From positions 1-41,209 of the forward strand of contig CANGXD010000022.1 of assembly GCA_947457545.1 (NCBI GenBank): a stretch of 41,209 bases of DNA, given 5' to 3'. Positions 7,615-16,417 of the stretch are shown here, piece after piece (positions within the stretch are counted from its first letter, which is position 1; the number at the start of each line of letters is the position of its first letter). The notes under the pieces are model-generated. The model ran no database searches and was not told the DNA's origin. It saw only the letters and a program-made list of their open reading frames with translations. This DNA is from Gemmatimonadaceae bacterium. Lineage in GTDB: Bacteria; Gemmatimonadota; Gemmatimonadetes; Gemmatimonadales; Gemmatimonadaceae. A program made the position numbers and the translations under genes.

Positions 7615-8783
7615 TGCAACAGCTCAGGGCGCGCGTGCGCCGAGTCTGTGGCGTGGGCTTTGGCGTGCTGCTGGTCGCCTGTGAGGCCGCTCCGGTCGAA
7701 GTGACGTCGCCCACCGCATCCATTGTGGTCCACGCCGTGCTCAATCCGGATGTCGCCGAGCAGGTGGTGCTGGTGGAGAGCTCCCTCACGGGGCGAGTGG
7801 ACATCAACGACGGGCTCAGGTTCGACCCACTCGATCCCATTCGCACCGCGGGCGGTTCTCCGCTCACGGGCGCTGATGTGCGGCTGTTTGCTGAAGGCGA
7901 CAGTGTCGGGGTACGCGCGACAGAAACGATGGTCAGAACGCGCGCGACGGGACGATACGTGGTGCCGCGGGCGGCACTCGCGGTCCAACCGGGCCGTCGC
8001 TATCGGTTGCGCGTGCGTACCACGGACGGGCGCGAGGCCACCGGCGAGACGCTCGTGCCTGGAGCGCCGCCAGGATGGACGGTTGGTGCTGGCGCGGTGC
8101 CCACACCGGTCACGCTCGAGCGCAGTCGCGATACGCTGGCACTGCGCTGGACACCGGTACGTGACGCGCGCACGTACGCCATTCGGGTGGAAACGCCATA
8201 TGGGCCGTGGGCGCTGTTCGCGGATTCCACGCAGTTCAATCTGTCGGGAGGGCTGCGCAACTTCTTCGCAGCCGGACTCCCGTCGGTGTGGTTTCCCGGC
8301 TTCGTGCAAACCGCGAGCGTGGTCGCCGTCGATGCCAACTTCTACGACTATAACCGCTCGGGGAACGATCCCTTTGGCGGCACGGGGCTCATCAGCAGCG
8401 TGCGTGGCGGCATTGGCGTGTTCGGTAGCGTGGTCAACATGTTGCGCCGCGACGTGACGGTCACGCAGCGCTCGCGCTTCCCCATCGATGCCCGCTGGCG
8501 TGGGACGCTCGGTACCGGCGCGGCGGCGGAGATGGACTTGTGGGTCGATGTCGAGGGGCAGACGGTGAGCTCCATCAGCGGCCGCGAAACCACTGCGCTC
8601 CGTCGGTTTCTGCTCGGTACGTTGAGCGGTGACCGCCTGCGGCTCGTGACGCTGGCCGCGGGGTCGAGCGCCGATACCGTATCGGTCTTCTCGGCGCGGC
8701 TGGCCGGCGACTCGCTGGTGGGCGACTACGACACGCGCTTTGCGACGACGGGCGCGCGGGTGTTCCGGCGGGTGCCGCGCTAG
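7608..8783 (+). CDS. DUF4249-like outer-membrane lipoprotein
   Basis: A 391-residue protein with an Arg-rich n-region, a hydrophobic stretch and lipobox LVAC (Cys25). The first Ig-like segment (VVHAVLNPDVAEQVVLVESSLTG... LTGADVRLFAEGDSV) matches the opening of DUF4249 proteins, which accompany TonB-dependent receptors and are thought to be surface-exposed partners, much as SusD is for SusC. The gene starts within the last seven bases of the receptor gene (ATG 7608, receptor stop TGA 7612-7614); a second ATG sits at 7614. The tight overlap supports a receptor-lipoprotein complex. The ligand cannot be deduced. The family call rests on the N-terminal half and the context; the C-terminal half is diverged. 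Confidence 0.72.
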   Translation: MVMQQLRARVRRVCGVGFGVLLVACEAAPVEVTSPTASIVVHAVLNPDVAEQVVLVESSLTGRVDINDGLRFDPLDPIRTAGGSPLTGADVRLFAEGDSVGVRATETMVRTRATGRYVVPRAALAVQPGRRYRLRVRTTDGREATGETLVPGAPPGWTVGAGAVPTPVTLERSRDTLALRWTPVRDARTYAIRVETPYGPWALFADSTQFNLSGGLRNFFAAGLPSVWFPGFVQTASVVAVDANFYDYNRSGNDPFGGTGLISSVRGGIGVFGSVVNMLRRDVTVTQRSRFPIDARWRGTLGTGAAAEMDLWVDVEGQTVSSISGRETTALRRFLLGTLSGDRLRLVTLAAGSSADTVSVFSARLAGDSLVGDYDTRFATTGARVFRRVPR

Positions 8784-8923
8784 TGCACGAGCGCGACACG
8801 CACGCATTTCCGTGGCATTATTGTTGGCGGTAGAACTCGTCGAGCCGAACACTCCCCCACTCAAGCAGAGTCGAACATGCCCGTTGACGAAAAACCCAAA
8901 GGTCCCCATCGTGGCGTACGTCT
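8784..8923. other. Intergenic region before the sulfatase gene
   Basis: 140 bases with no open gene on either strand that I trust. No strong terminator or promoter is visible, so the sulfatase could be read through from the receptor operon or have its own weak promoter. Confidence 0.4.
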
Positions 8924-10279
8924 TTGCTGAGTAAAGCACGGGCGGTGCTGGCCGCCCTCGCACTCTGCGCCGCACCGCTCGGCGCACAACCGCGCGCCGC
9001 AACGGCCGCCGATCGCCCCAACGTCGTGCTCATCATCACCGACGACATGGGCTACGCCGATATCGGCAGCTACGGCGCCCGCGATGTGCGCACGCCCAAT
9101 CTGGACAGGCTGGCACGCGCCGGTGTGCGCTTCACCCAGTTCTACGCGAACGGTACCACCTGCACGCCAACGCGCGCCGCGCTCATCACGGGCCGCTATC
9201 AGCAGCGATACGGTGTGGAGGCGCCACTCAGCGCCGAGGGCGCGACCAACCCTGATCCTTCGGAACGCGGGCTGCTCGCCTCGCCAGGTTCGCTACCGCG
9301 ATTGCTCAAGTCGCGTGGATACGCGACAGCGTTGGTAGGGAAGTGGCACTTGGGATACACGCCAGCACACAGTCCGCTCGCGCACGGCTTCGACTACTTC
9401 TTCGGATTGAAGAGCGGCTATCACGACTATTGGCAGCACACCGACAGTCGCGGCGTGCCGGACCTGTGGGAGAACGACGCGCGCGTTTCGGCTACGGGCT
9501 ACTCGACCGATCTCATTGCGCAGAAGGCGGTGTCGTTCATTGCGCAACACGCACGCGAACCGTTCTTCATCGATGTCGCGTTCAATGCGCCGCACTGGCC
9601 CTTTCAGCGTCCCGACACGCCGAGTGTGGCGGTGGGAAATGCGCGCTTTCTCAAGCCCGCCGATTCACTCGCCAGTTCGCGCGCCGATTACGTGACGATG
9701 GTCGAGCGCATGGACCGCGGCGTGGGGGAGATCCTGGCGGCGCTCGAGCGCGAGGGGATCGCGCGCAACACGCTGGTGATCTTCACCAACGACAATGGCG
9801 GTGAGTGGCTCTCCGACAACACGCCGCTCTTTGGCCGCAAGTACACCACGTGGGAAGGAGGTATCCGTGTGCCTGCCCTGGTGCGCTGGCCGGCGCGCAT
9901 TGCCGCCGGACAGGTCTCGGCACAGGTGGGGATGACCATGGATCTCACGGCGACCGTGCTGTCAGCGGCCGGTGTCGTGCAGCCCACCGACGCGCCGCTG
10001 GATGGTCGCGACTTGTTGCCGGTGATGACGCGCGCTGTGTCTCCCCAGGCGCGCACCCTGTTCTGGCGGTCGCAGGCGGGGCGGCCCATGCGGGCGGTGC
10101 GTGAGGGGGACCTCAAGCTCGTCATCGACGCCGCGCACACGTACTTGTACGACATCAAGCAAGACCCCGGTGAGCGACACGATCTGGCGCGGCTGCGCAC
10201 CAGCGATGTTCGACGACTCACACAGGCGCTCGCGGTATGGGAACGCATGGTGGACGCCGAGGCGGTGACGCGTCGGTGA
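8924..10279 (+). CDS. Secreted type I sulfatase (formylglycine-dependent)
   Basis: A 451-residue arylsulfatase-family enzyme that hydrolyses sulfate esters. TTG 8924 gives a short signal peptide (LSKARAVLAALALCAAPLGAQ); the frame is closed by TGA 8885-8887, so few alternatives exist. Key motifs: metal Asp-Asp in IITDDMGYAD (Asp40, Asp41), the C-T-P-T-R signature (Cys80, Arg84) for conversion of Cys to formylglycine, GKWHLG (Lys140, His142), NAPHWPF (His224), TNDNGGEW (Asp290, Asn291) and FGRKYTTWEGG (Lys306). Because the signature is Cys-type, it needs FGE or anSME for activation; neither is in the window. It precedes the CBM9/DUF5916 gene by 79 bases on the same strand. Confidence 0.92.
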   Translation: MLSKARAVLAALALCAAPLGAQPRAATAADRPNVVLIITDDMGYADIGSYGARDVRTPNLDRLARAGVRFTQFYANGTTCTPTRAALITGRYQQRYGVEAPLSAEGATNPDPSERGLLASPGSLPRLLKSRGYATALVGKWHLGYTPAHSPLAHGFDYFFGLKSGYHDYWQHTDSRGVPDLWENDARVSATGYSTDLIAQKAVSFIAQHAREPFFIDVAFNAPHWPFQRPDTPSVAVGNARFLKPADSLASSRADYVTMVERMDRGVGEILAALEREGIARNTLVIFTNDNGGEWLSDNTPLFGRKYTTWEGGIRVPALVRWPARIAAGQVSAQVGMTMDLTATVLSAAGVVQPTDAPLDGRDLLPVMTRAVSPQARTLFWRSQAGRPMRAVREGDLKLVIDAAHTYLYDIKQDPGERHDLARLRTSDVRRLTQALAVWERMVDAEAVTRR

Positions 10280-10290
10280 GGGGAGCGGCG

Positions 10291-10323
10291 TCCTTCGGCA
10301 TCGGACACTTTCTCGTCGAAGGA
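10291..10323 (+). terminator. Inverted repeat downstream of the sulfatase gene
   Basis: TCCTTCG 10291-10297 pairs with CGAAGGA 10317-10323 over a 19-base loop, just after the sulfatase stop. No T run follows. It could be a weak terminator or mRNA end-protecting hairpin. Confidence 0.25.
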
Positions 10324-10340
10324 TCGCCCCACTCCCCCTG

Positions 10341-10356
10341 ACGGATTAGAATCCGT
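10341..10356 (+). promoter_or_regulatory. Palindrome and -10-like element directly before the CBM9/DUF5916 start
   Basis: ACGGATT-AG-AATCCGT is a perfect 7-base inverted repeat ending two bases before ATG 10359. It contains TAGAAT (10346-10351), a good -10 hexamer, 7 bases from the ATG. This geometry would give a leaderless or near-leaderless transcript. No Shine-Dalgarno is present and no -35 is recognisable. The dyad could equally be a repressor operator. Confidence 0.45.
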
Positions 10357-10358
10357 CC

Positions 10359-12737
10359 ATGCTTCCCCTCCTGCTGGCGCTGCTGCAACCGGTCAATGCC
10401 GCAACCGCCGACAAGCCGACCCCTGATCCCACACCGGTCGTCGGCCGCAGCTTTTCCGGCCGTGCGAGGGAACTGTCCGCGCGAGCCCCGCGACTCCAAG
10501 ATTCGATCACGCTCGACGGTACGCTGTCGGAGGCGGTGTGGCAGCAGGCCACCCTGATGAAGGAATTCACGTCGTACAACCCCGTGGACGGCCGGCCGGC
10601 GCAGGACAACACCGAGGTGCGCATCTGGTACGCCGAGGACGCGCTGTACGTGGGCATCCGCGCGTACGCCCCGGCCGGTACGGTGCGCGCGACGCTCGCC
10701 GAACGCGATCGCATAGCCAACGACGACTGGGTGGCCATTCACCTCGACACGTTCAATGACCGCCGCCGGTCGTTCGTTTTTGCGGTCAACGCGTACGGGG
10801 TGCAGGCTGACGGCATGCGCGCCGACGCCTCCGCGGGGCCCGGCGTCTCGCGCGCGTCGTTGCAAGCGGTCGATCTGTCGCAGGATTACGTGTGGCAGTC
10901 CAAGGGACAGCTGCTCGAAGACGGTTTCTCGGTGGAGATGCGCATCCCCTTCAAGTCCATCCGCTATCAGTTGGCGTCGACGCAGGACTGGGGATTGCAG
11001 ATCGTCCGGCAGACGCAGCGCACCGGTTATCAGGACACGTGGGCGCCGACATCGCGCGCGCAGCAGGCCTTCACGCCGCAGGCCGGCTATCTGCGCGGCA
11101 TGACGGGCATGAAGCGCGGGCTGGTGCTCGACCTCACGCCAACCTCGGTCACCTCGACCACGGGCGGGCCGGCCGGTGGCGTCACGGATCCTGACAAGTG
11201 GCGCTACGGTACGCGTGGTGAGCTCAGTGGAGACGTGCGATGGGGCATTACCTCCAACTTCACGGTCAACGCCACCGCCAACCCTGACTTCAGTCAGGTC
11301 GAGACGGACGTTGGCCAGATTCCGGGTGACGTGCGCTTCGCACTCTTCTTTCCGGAGCTCCGCCCCTTCTTCGTGGAAGGGAGTGAGCAGTTCGACGCGC
11401 CAAACCGGCTCGTCAACACCCGCTCCATCGTGCAGCCGCTGGGCGCCATCAAACTCACTGGCAAGATTCCGCGCACCGACGTGGGGCTGCTTTCGGCGAT
11501 CGACGCCCCGTCAAGCGGTCGTGATGGCAAGACCAGCCCGCGCTTCAACATCGTACGATTGCGCCGCGATGTCGGCGAACAGAGTACCGCCGGCATTGTG
11601 TTTACGGACCGGTCGGAAGGGTCGCGTTTCAACCGCGTGGCCGGGGTCGATACGCGCCTGCAGTTCGCGAAGGTGTACAGCGTCGATCTGCGTTACGCGG
11701 CGAGCATGACGCGCGATACCGTGACGCGCACTGGCTCACTGTGGGAAGTCAGTCATGGCCGCACCGGCCGCGGCTATGGCTACCGGTACAACCTGCAGGG
11801 CTTCAGCCCCGATTTCGAGACCCAAACGGGGTTCGTGAACCGTGTGGACTTCGTGCGCGCCCAGCTCAATCAGCGATACACGATCTTTGGCAAGAAGGGC
11901 GGATGGTGGGATCAGCGTCAGCACTTTCTCAGTGCCAACTCGCTGTGGACGTACCAGAGCTTCAACGAGCGTGACACGCCGCTCGAATCGCGCGTCTCGC
12001 TCGATAACTCCATGACGATCCGCGGCGGATGGCGCGTGAGCGTGACCCCCGATGTACAGCGGGTTGCGTTCGATGCGCGCCGCTACACCTCGTACGCCGT
12101 GCTCTCTGCCAGTGGTCGTGACACGCTGAGCTTCACGCCGAATACCGCGCAGATCACCAGCAACATGGCGTTCGCCGTGAATACGCCGCAGTGGCGACGT
12201 GCCGGTGCCACCGTCACGGCCACCGTCGGCACCGAGCCGGAGTTCTTCGAAACCGCCACCGTGCAGCGACGTGAAGTCGAGGCGCAGGTCGATCTACGCC
12301 CGTCGTCGCAGGTGCGTATTGGTGCGCTGTTGCGATATCAGCGATTCGTGCGCGATCGCGATGGCTCGGTGTTCAGCACGCAGGTGGTGCCGCGCCTTCG
12401 CCTGGAGTATCAGTTCTCGCGCGCGCTCTTCTTGCGCTTCATCGGACAGGTGGAGTCTCGCGATCGCAGCGCGTTGCGCGATCCGCGCACGGAGCAGCCG
12501 CTCTTCCGCCGCTCGGCTACCGGCGCACTTTCAGCGCAAGGCGTGAGGAAGTCGCTGTTGGGGCGTGCCGACTGGCTGATCAGCTATCTGCCGAGTCCGG
12601 GCACGGTGGTGTTCGTCGGCTACGGTACCGCGGTCGACGCCACGGAAACGATGCGACCGACGGATATTCAGCGCACGAGCGACGGCGCGTTCGTGAAGTT
12701 CAGCTATCTGTTCCGGGTGCGGAACGGCGCGCGCTAA
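10359..12737 (+). CDS. CBM9-like / DUF5916 outer-membrane protein
   Basis: A 792-residue exported protein. A short signal peptide (MLPLLLALLQPVNAA) is followed, at about residues 48-215, by a CBM9-type beta-sandwich: ITLDGTLSEAVWQQA, TEVRIWYAEDALYVGIRAYAP, ERDRIANDDWVAIHLDTFNDRR and FEVN-like FAVNAYGVQADG. The remaining 570 residues match DUF5916, a predicted beta barrel with FNVNATANPDFSQVETD, FFPELRPFFVEGSEQF and many alternating strands to the C-terminus. Such proteins are abundant in Gemmatimonadota and Bacteroidota and are thought to bind or admit carbohydrate, though no ligand is proven. Position after a sulfatase suggests a sulfated glycan, which is inference. It converges on the histidine kinase gene. 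Confidence 0.88.
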   Translation: MLPLLLALLQPVNAATADKPTPDPTPVVGRSFSGRARELSARAPRLQDSITLDGTLSEAVWQQATLMKEFTSYNPVDGRPAQDNTEVRIWYAEDALYVGIRAYAPAGTVRATLAERDRIANDDWVAIHLDTFNDRRRSFVFAVNAYGVQADGMRADASAGPGVSRASLQAVDLSQDYVWQSKGQLLEDGFSVEMRIPFKSIRYQLASTQDWGLQIVRQTQRTGYQDTWAPTSRAQQAFTPQAGYLRGMTGMKRGLVLDLTPTSVTSTTGGPAGGVTDPDKWRYGTRGELSGDVRWGITSNFTVNATANPDFSQVETDVGQIPGDVRFALFFPELRPFFVEGSEQFDAPNRLVNTRSIVQPLGAIKLTGKIPRTDVGLLSAIDAPSSGRDGKTSPRFNIVRLRRDVGEQSTAGIVFTDRSEGSRFNRVAGVDTRLQFAKVYSVDLRYAASMTRDTVTRTGSLWEVSHGRTGRGYGYRYNLQGFSPDFETQTGFVNRVDFVRAQLNQRYTIFGKKGGWWDQRQHFLSANSLWTYQSFNERDTPLESRVSLDNSMTIRGGWRVSVTPDVQRVAFDARRYTSYAVLSASGRDTLSFTPNTAQITSNMAFAVNTPQWRRAGATVTATVGTEPEFFETATVQRREVEAQVDLRPSSQVRIGALLRYQRFVRDRDGSVFSTQVVPRLRLEYQFSRALFLRFIGQVESRDRSALRDPRTEQPLFRRSATGALSAQGVRKSLLGRADWLISYLPSPGTVVFVGYGTAVDATETMRPTDIQRTSDGAFVKFSYLFRVRNGAR

Positions 12738-12749
12738 CAGACCGCGCGC
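12727..12749. terminator. GC hairpin between convergent genes
   Basis: GCGCGCG 12727-12733 and CGCGCGC 12743-12749 can form a 7-bp stem with a 9-base loop across the stop codon of the upstream gene, between two converging genes. No T tract on either strand, so confidence is low. Confidence 0.3.
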
Positions 12750-12759
12750 TGCGAAAGCG

Positions 12760-14838
12760 TCAGGGCGTAGCGGCCGACGCCAGAACGCCGGCCATCGCCG
12801 TGCGGAGTTCTTCCGCACTATACGGCTTGGCCAGAAATCCCGCCGCACCATCGATGCTGGCGCCGGGCTCCTGCGCGTAGCCACTCATGAGCAGCACCGT
12901 TACGGAAGGATCCAGCTGACGGAGTTCGCGCAGCGTCTCCCAGCCGGACAGCTCCGGCATCGTGAGATCGAGGAGGACCGCATCGATGGCCGGTCCGCGC
13001 TCGGCATAAACCTCGAGTGCTGCGCGTCCGTGGGGCGCCGTCAGCACGCGATACCCATCGCGCTGCAAGACGCGTTCGGCCACCCGTAGCGCTGCCGCGT
13101 CGTCATCCACAACGAGCACGGTGTGGTGTCGGCCGGCGGTCGCTTTCGATTCACTTGGGTCGTCAGTGGACGCGTCGTCGGCGGGCAGGAGCACAGCCAC
13201 CGTCGTTCCCTGCTCAGCCGTCGACACAATGCGCACGGCGCCCCGATGTGCGCGCACGATACCGAGTACCGCGGCGAGTCCGAGTCCCCGACCGGGGCCC
13301 TTGGAGGAAAAGAACGGATCGAAGATGCGCGGCATGTCATCGGCGTGCAGTCCGACACCTGTGTCGCTGACTTCCAGCACGAGGTACTCGCCCTCGGCGA
13401 TATCCGCTCCAACCTGCGCGCTGGCCAACCAGGCACGAGTCGCGTGCATGCGGCGCGTGCGAATGGTGATGGTGCCGGGGGCATCGCCCAGTGCATCCGA
13501 CGCGTTGGTGATGACATTCATCACCACCTGTCGCAACTGTGTGGCGTCGGCCCGCACACGCGGGAGATCATCGCGCAGTTCTGACACGATATGCGCTTTC
13601 TTGGATACGACGGTCGTCAGCAGACGACCCATTTCCCGTACGAGCGCCGACAGGTCGACCGGCTCTACGACAAAGCGGCCTTTGCCGGAGTACGCCAGCA
13701 GCTGGCGTGTGAGTTCCGCGGCGCGGCGTGCCGCGACCTGCAGGTCTTCGAGCAGCGGGCGCGCCGAGGAGTGGTCGGGGAGCTCCTCGACCGCCAATGA
13801 CGCGTTGCCGAGCATACCCACGAGCAGGTTGTTGAAGTCGTGAGCGATGCCGCCAGCGAGTACCCCCAGTGACTCGAGCTTCTGCGTGCGTCGGACCTGC
13901 TCTTCGATGCGCGCATGCTCCTCGTCCTGCGCGCGCCGCTCACTGACATCAACCAGATACCCAAGAAAATGCGTCGCGACGCCGTCGCTGGCGCGCACGA
14001 CTTTCTTGAAGTCGGTCACGGTACGTATGCGTCCGTCCTTGTGACGCAGGCGGTACTCTTGTTCGAACCACTCGTCGCCAGCGGCAACGTGGGCCAGCAT
14101 CTCGGCTTCAATACGTTCGAGATCGTTCGCATAAACGATGTCGGCGTACTGTACGGCGCCGCTGATCAGCTCCTGAGGCGCATAGCCGAACTGCGCGAAG
14201 AGGTTGGCCGAGACGTACTCGATGGGCCACCGCTCGGCGTTGCGCCACTTGAAGACGACCGTCGGGCCCGCCGAGAACAGCTGGCGCTCTTCGAGCAGTT
14301 CCTGATCCCGCTGCCGCCAATCGAGCGAGGCGGCGATTTCACGCACGATGAGCTGCGCCGTTTCGATTTCTTCCGCGGTAAAGACGCGCTGATCGGCGGC
14401 GTACAGCACGAACTTGCCCCACAGACGTCCACGTCCCACGAGTGGCAGGAAGAGGAGCGCCCGGATGTTTTCGGCCGCGAGCGTCGGCGCGAAGGCTTCG
14501 AGCGACTGGTCTTCGCTGACATCGGCGACGGCGATCGGTTCTGCGTGCAGGTCGCCTGGTGACCACGGCGAATGCCCATCTACCGCGGCGCGATATCCGT
14601 CGGAAAGTCCCCGCCAGGCCACAAAGCGGCAGACGTCGGCATGGTCGAAGATGAGCAGTGATGCGCGCTCGACATGGAGCGCGACGGCCACCGCCTCCAT
14701 CGCGTGGGAGTACAGCCCCTCGAGCGTGGACTCGCGCGAGAGGGCCGCGAGCACGTGGCCGATGAACTCCCGGCGCTCCTTGACGGTGCTTCCAGGAGTT
14801 GCCCCGAACGACAGGGGCCCCGACGCAAATGCTGACAT
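12760..14838 (-). CDS. Cytoplasmic hybrid sensor histidine kinase (GAF-PAS-HisKA-HATPase-REC)
   Basis: A 692-residue signalling protein with no membrane segment. Domains in order: GAF (about 25-175), PAS/PAC (185-305, ending YRLRHKDGRIRTV...GYLVDVSERR), dimerisation/phosphoacceptor helix with GGIAHDFNNLL (His333), HATPase_c with NVITNASDAL (N box, about 441-450), SDTGVGL (G1, 491) and GRGLGLAAV (G2, 517), and a C-terminal receiver (573-690) with Asp-Asp-Asp 578-580, phosphoacceptor Asp624 (LLDLTMPELSG), Ser/Thr position 652 (MSG) and Lys671-Pro. All catalytic residues are present. GAF input suggests a diffusible or redox/light cue. No separate output regulator is adjacent. The start codon sits in the loop of an inverted repeat. 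Confidence 0.92.
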   Translation of the reverse strand: MSAFASGPLSFGATPGSTVKERREFIGHVLAALSRESTLEGLYSHAMEAVAVALHVERASLLIFDHADVCRFVAWRGLSDGYRAAVDGHSPWSPGDLHAEPIAVADVSEDQSLEAFAPTLAAENIRALLFLPLVGRGRLWGKFVLYAADQRVFTAEEIETAQLIVREIAASLDWRQRDQELLEERQLFSAGPTVVFKWRNAERWPIEYVSANLFAQFGYAPQELISGAVQYADIVYANDLERIEAEMLAHVAAGDEWFEQEYRLRHKDGRIRTVTDFKKVVRASDGVATHFLGYLVDVSERRAQDEEHARIEEQVRRTQKLESLGVLAGGIAHDFNNLLVGMLGNASLAVEELPDHSSARPLLEDLQVAARRAAELTRQLLAYSGKGRFVVEPVDLSALVREMGRLLTTVVSKKAHIVSELRDDLPRVRADATQLRQVVMNVITNASDALGDAPGTITIRTRRMHATRAWLASAQVGADIAEGEYLVLEVSDTGVGLHADDMPRIFDPFFSSKGPGRGLGLAAVLGIVRAHRGAVRIVSTAEQGTTVAVLLPADDASTDDPSESKATAGRHHTVLVVDDDAAALRVAERVLQRDGYRVLTAPHGRAALEVYAERGPAIDAVLLDLTMPELSGWETLRELRQLDPSVTVLLMSGYAQEPGASIDGAAGFLAKPYSAEELRTAMAGVLASAATP

Positions 14839-14860
14839 CCGGAAAAGCTGCGGGGCCCCT
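14813..14860 (-). promoter_or_regulatory. Inverted repeat enclosing the histidine kinase start codon
   Basis: AGGGGCCCCG 14813-14822 and CGGGGCCCCT 14851-14860 are exact reverse complements and each is nearly self-palindromic. The start codon (14836-14838 on the minus strand) lies in the 28-base loop. GACGC 14822-14826 and GCGTC 14865-14869 add complementarity nearby. In mRNA this could mask or expose the start; no Shine-Dalgarno is visible. Confidence 0.4.
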
Positions 14861-14899
14861 CCCGGCGTCGCAAGGTTGCCCTAAGGTCCTATACGACGC

Positions 14900-14927
14900 G
14901 GGGCCGGTGATCCCGTTCACCGGCCCC
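14900..14927 (-). terminator. Strong hairpin downstream of the amidohydrolase operon
   Basis: GGGGCCGGTGA 14900-14910 pairs perfectly with TCACCGGCCCC 14917-14927 around a 6-base loop, 43 bases after the stop of the minus-strand amidohydrolase gene and before the histidine kinase start. No T run follows on the minus strand, so it may stop RNA polymerase with Rho or simply protect the mRNA 3' end. Confidence 0.5.
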
Positions 14928-14969
14928 GCCCCCATCACACAGACCGCGACGACGTCGTCGCGTGAGCCG

Positions 14970-16415
14970 TCAGCTCGCGATCTTCTTCTTCGCCTGGTTG
15001 ATCTTTTCCATGTACTTCTTGAAGAACTGCTTCTGCATGTCGTTCATGTCGATCTCGCGCCCCTGGATGTACGACTGGATGATGTTCGTCGTCATGTCGA
15101 GCGGGGTGCCGGTGGTGATGAGCAGCGTCGCCTCCTTACCCACTTCGAGCGAGCCCACCTTGTCGGCAATGCCCATGAACTCGGCGGCGTTGATCGTCAC
15201 GGCCTTGAGCGCTTCTTCTTCGGGCAGGCCGAACGCCACCGCCACGCCCGCATCCCACGGCAGGCGATAGCTGTAAAGCGCGTTGCCTTCACCGGCGATC
15301 GCGAACTTCACTCCCGCCTTGTACAGCGCGGTGGGGGTGCTGTAGGCCTCGTCGTAGCCGTCGTCACTACGCGGCGGTGCGGACATGGTGGAGGTGAGAA
15401 TGACGGGCACCTGGTCCGCCTTGAGGCGGGCGGCCACATGAATGGCGTCGCGTCCGCCACGAATGACGAGCTTGACCCCTTCCTGCTTGGCCCAGGTGAG
15501 GGCGTCGTTGATCTGCGCCACACCTTCAGCAGCCACGACCACCGGAATCTCGCCGTTGAGCGCCGGAATCATGGCCGCGTACCGCGTATCCGTGCGCACC
15601 GTCTGCCCTGACTTGAGCGCATCGCGATAGGCACGCGCTTCACCGAAGAAGTTGCGGATTTCCTCGACCTGTTCGGCGTACGTCTTGGGGGCCGGCTGCG
15701 CCCCTCGACCGCCCGGGCCGCCCGGGGGCGGGCCGCCGAAGCGGCGAGGACGCGCGTTGGGGTCGGGCCAGTTCACGTTGAGTGCGGCCGCGCCCTTCAT
15801 GGACATCTCTTCCCAGGTCCACCCTTCCAGCGAGATGGCGGACGAGAGCCCGGAAATCACGCCACCGCCGGGGGTCGAGAACGCCACGAGTACACCGGCC
15901 GAACGCGTCGTGCCGATGTGTCGGCTTTCGGCGTTGACGGCGACTTCAGCGCGCACGTTGGGGTTGAAATCGCCAAGCTCGTTGATGTCGTTGGAGACAT
16001 CGACGCTTCCGATTTCGGAGATACCCACCGTGCTATAGGCGTCGATGAGTCCCGGGTAAATGTGTTTGCCGGTGACATCGACCACCTTTGCACCACGCGG
16101 CACGGCCACGTCGGCACCACCGATGGCCAGAATCTTTCCCTTGTCCATCACGATGACGCCATTCTCGATGACGCCCTTCGTAACGGTGTGGATGGTGGCG
16201 CCCTTGAGCACCACCGGTTGCGACTGCGCCGCGGTGGGAATGACGACTTGCGCCTCCAAGGCGGCTGGTGCGAGCACACCGGCCATGCCAAGCGACAGCG
16301 AAAGCGACGCGGCCTGCAACAGCAACCGCGGCGTGTGGCGCAGCGTGACGCGCGTGTGAGTGTGCATGGTCAGCGTCTGGAAGTGAGTGCTGAAAGAACG
16401 GCGAAAGAGCGACAT
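14970..16415 (-). CDS. Exported amidohydrolase-fold protein lacking the HxH metal motif
   Basis: A 481-residue member of the amidohydrolase/imidazolonepropionase-like family, carrying an N-terminal export signal (Arg/His-rich then LLLQAASLSLSLGMAGVLAPAALEAQ). The family composite domain is clear (VVLKGATIHTVTKGVIENGVIVMDKGKILAIGG... GKHIYPGLIDAYSTVG), but the HxH that binds metal after GLID is replaced by Tyr127-x-Thr129. A Gly/Pro-rich insert lies near residues 220-245. The C-terminal part (ALKAVTINAAEFMGIADKVGSLEVGKEATLLI) is standard. It may be an inactive or repurposed subunit. Its start is two bases after the stop of the upstream amidohydrolase gene and GGGGAG sits just upstream, so the pair is coupled. 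An in-frame ATG at 16367 is a less likely start. Confidence 0.85.
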   Translation of the reverse strand: MSLFRRSFSTHFQTLTMHTHTRVTLRHTPRLLLQAASLSLSLGMAGVLAPAALEAQVVIPTAAQSQPVVLKGATIHTVTKGVIENGVIVMDKGKILAIGGADVAVPRGAKVVDVTGKHIYPGLIDAYSTVGISEIGSVDVSNDINELGDFNPNVRAEVAVNAESRHIGTTRSAGVLVAFSTPGGGVISGLSSAISLEGWTWEEMSMKGAAALNVNWPDPNARPRRFGGPPPGGPGGRGAQPAPKTYAEQVEEIRNFFGEARAYRDALKSGQTVRTDTRYAAMIPALNGEIPVVVAAEGVAQINDALTWAKQEGVKLVIRGGRDAIHVAARLKADQVPVILTSTMSAPPRSDDGYDEAYSTPTALYKAGVKFAIAGEGNALYSYRLPWDAGVAVAFGLPEEEALKAVTINAAEFMGIADKVGSLEVGKEATLLITTGTPLDMTTNIIQSYIQGREIDMNDMQKQFFKKYMEKINQAKKKIAS

Positions 16416-16417
16416 GA

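Noticed and set aside
7533-9002. A 489-residue minus-strand open frame across the DUF4249 and sulfatase genes
   Set aside because: Arg/His/Ala-rich composition with no domain; both overlapping plus-strand genes have clear family matches.
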